A stretch of DNA of 64,000 nucleotides, from assembly GCF_028069655.1 (NCBI RefSeq), contig NZ_JAMCOS010000001.1, positions 4,122,001 through 4,186,000 of the forward strand, given 5' to 3'. How positions within the stretch are numbered: the stretch's first letter is position 1; every line of letters begins with the position of its first letter. The stretch is from Acidovorax sp. NCPPB 4044. Its GTDB lineage: Bacteria; Pseudomonadota; Gammaproteobacteria; Burkholderiales; Burkholderiaceae_C. Position numbers and translations under genes: made by a program. Under the pieces are notes generated by a model. That model worked only from the letters and a program-made list of their open reading frames with translations, made no database searches and had not been told where the DNA came from. Positions 63,838 to 64,000 of the stretch are shown one piece after another.

Positions 63838-64000
63838 TCAGGCCAAGCTGCCGCCAGCTGCTTCGATTGCCGCCTTCGCGCCAGCCGTCGCACCGACACC
63901 ATTCAGCTTCACGGCTTTGGTGATCTCGCCACTCTTGATGACCTTAACCACCTTGACCATTTCGCCTACCAGACCAGCACGCTTCAGCGCGAGGACATCG
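63838..64000 (-). CDS. rplO: 50S ribosomal protein L15 (C-terminal part, cut by window edge)
   Basis: About 54 codons are visible before the stop. The end reads [23 protein letters not shown] then [28 protein letters not shown], matching the C-terminus of L15. It precedes secY by 26 bases, the normal spc operon order. Confidence 0.95.
   Translation of the reverse strand, partial: DVLALKRAGLVGEMVKVVKVIKSGEITKAVKLNGVGATAGAKAAIEAAGGSLA

Overview
The window is GC-rich chromosomal DNA of a betaproteobacterium. Gene content, ribosomal-operon order, paired narK genes and protein sequences all fit the Comamonadaceae, most like Acidovorax. A plant-pathogenic Acidovorax is suggested, not proven, by a PIP-box-like promoter in front of a repeat protein. 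Nothing marks a plasmid, prophage or CRISPR locus.

Layout. 1-5900: a coupled epimerase/DUF4166 pair, a divergent histidine kinase/sigma-54 regulator pair and a VOC protein. 5900-7400: an unrecognised proline- and histidine-rich protein with 19-residue tandem repeats behind a PIP-box-like promoter, a candidate type III effector. 7450-10330: two periplasmic binding proteins and a LysR regulator. 10360-30030: an anaerobic nitrate-respiration block. It holds narK1-narK2-narG-narH-narJ-narI, a PpiC-type foldase, a beta carbonic anhydrase and a B12-dependent ribonucleotide reductase in one minus-strand run. The narXL sensor pair follows after an ABC importer that lacks its ATPase. FNR-type sites lie before narG and narX. 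30150-35140: ChaN-like lipoprotein, PAS/GGDEF/EAL protein, purU, a GC-rich intergenic repeat and a GcvA-type LysR regulator.

35300-36830 is a small AT-richer island: a GH19-fold muramidase or chitinase-like protein without signal peptide, overlapping a secreted DUF4087 protein. This looks like an effector and its periplasmic immunity protein. 37000-39920: an overlapping GAF / receiver / superfamily 1 helicase operon. 40000-49930: FAD oxidase, an unknown protein, two tandem paralogous DNA-binding proteins with matching operator-like dyads, DUF445, a class V aminotransferase, threonine aldolase and a chemoreceptor. 50000-53740: yggS, pilT, a cyclic-nucleotide-binding protein and pilU. 53770-58870: housekeeping genes (3-hydroxyisobutyrate-type dehydrogenase, BON lipoprotein, SIS protein, yraN, rsmI, Hsp70-like protein). 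58940-64000: initiator tRNA and the end of the alpha/spc ribosomal operons (rplQ, rpoA, rpsD, rpsK, rpsM, rpmJ, secY, rplO).

Most interesting points: the candidate type III effector with promoter, the effector-immunity-like pair, the paralogous regulators with superimposable operators, the GAF-receiver-helicase operon, and the coupling of an oxygen-independent ribonucleotide reductase to the nar run.
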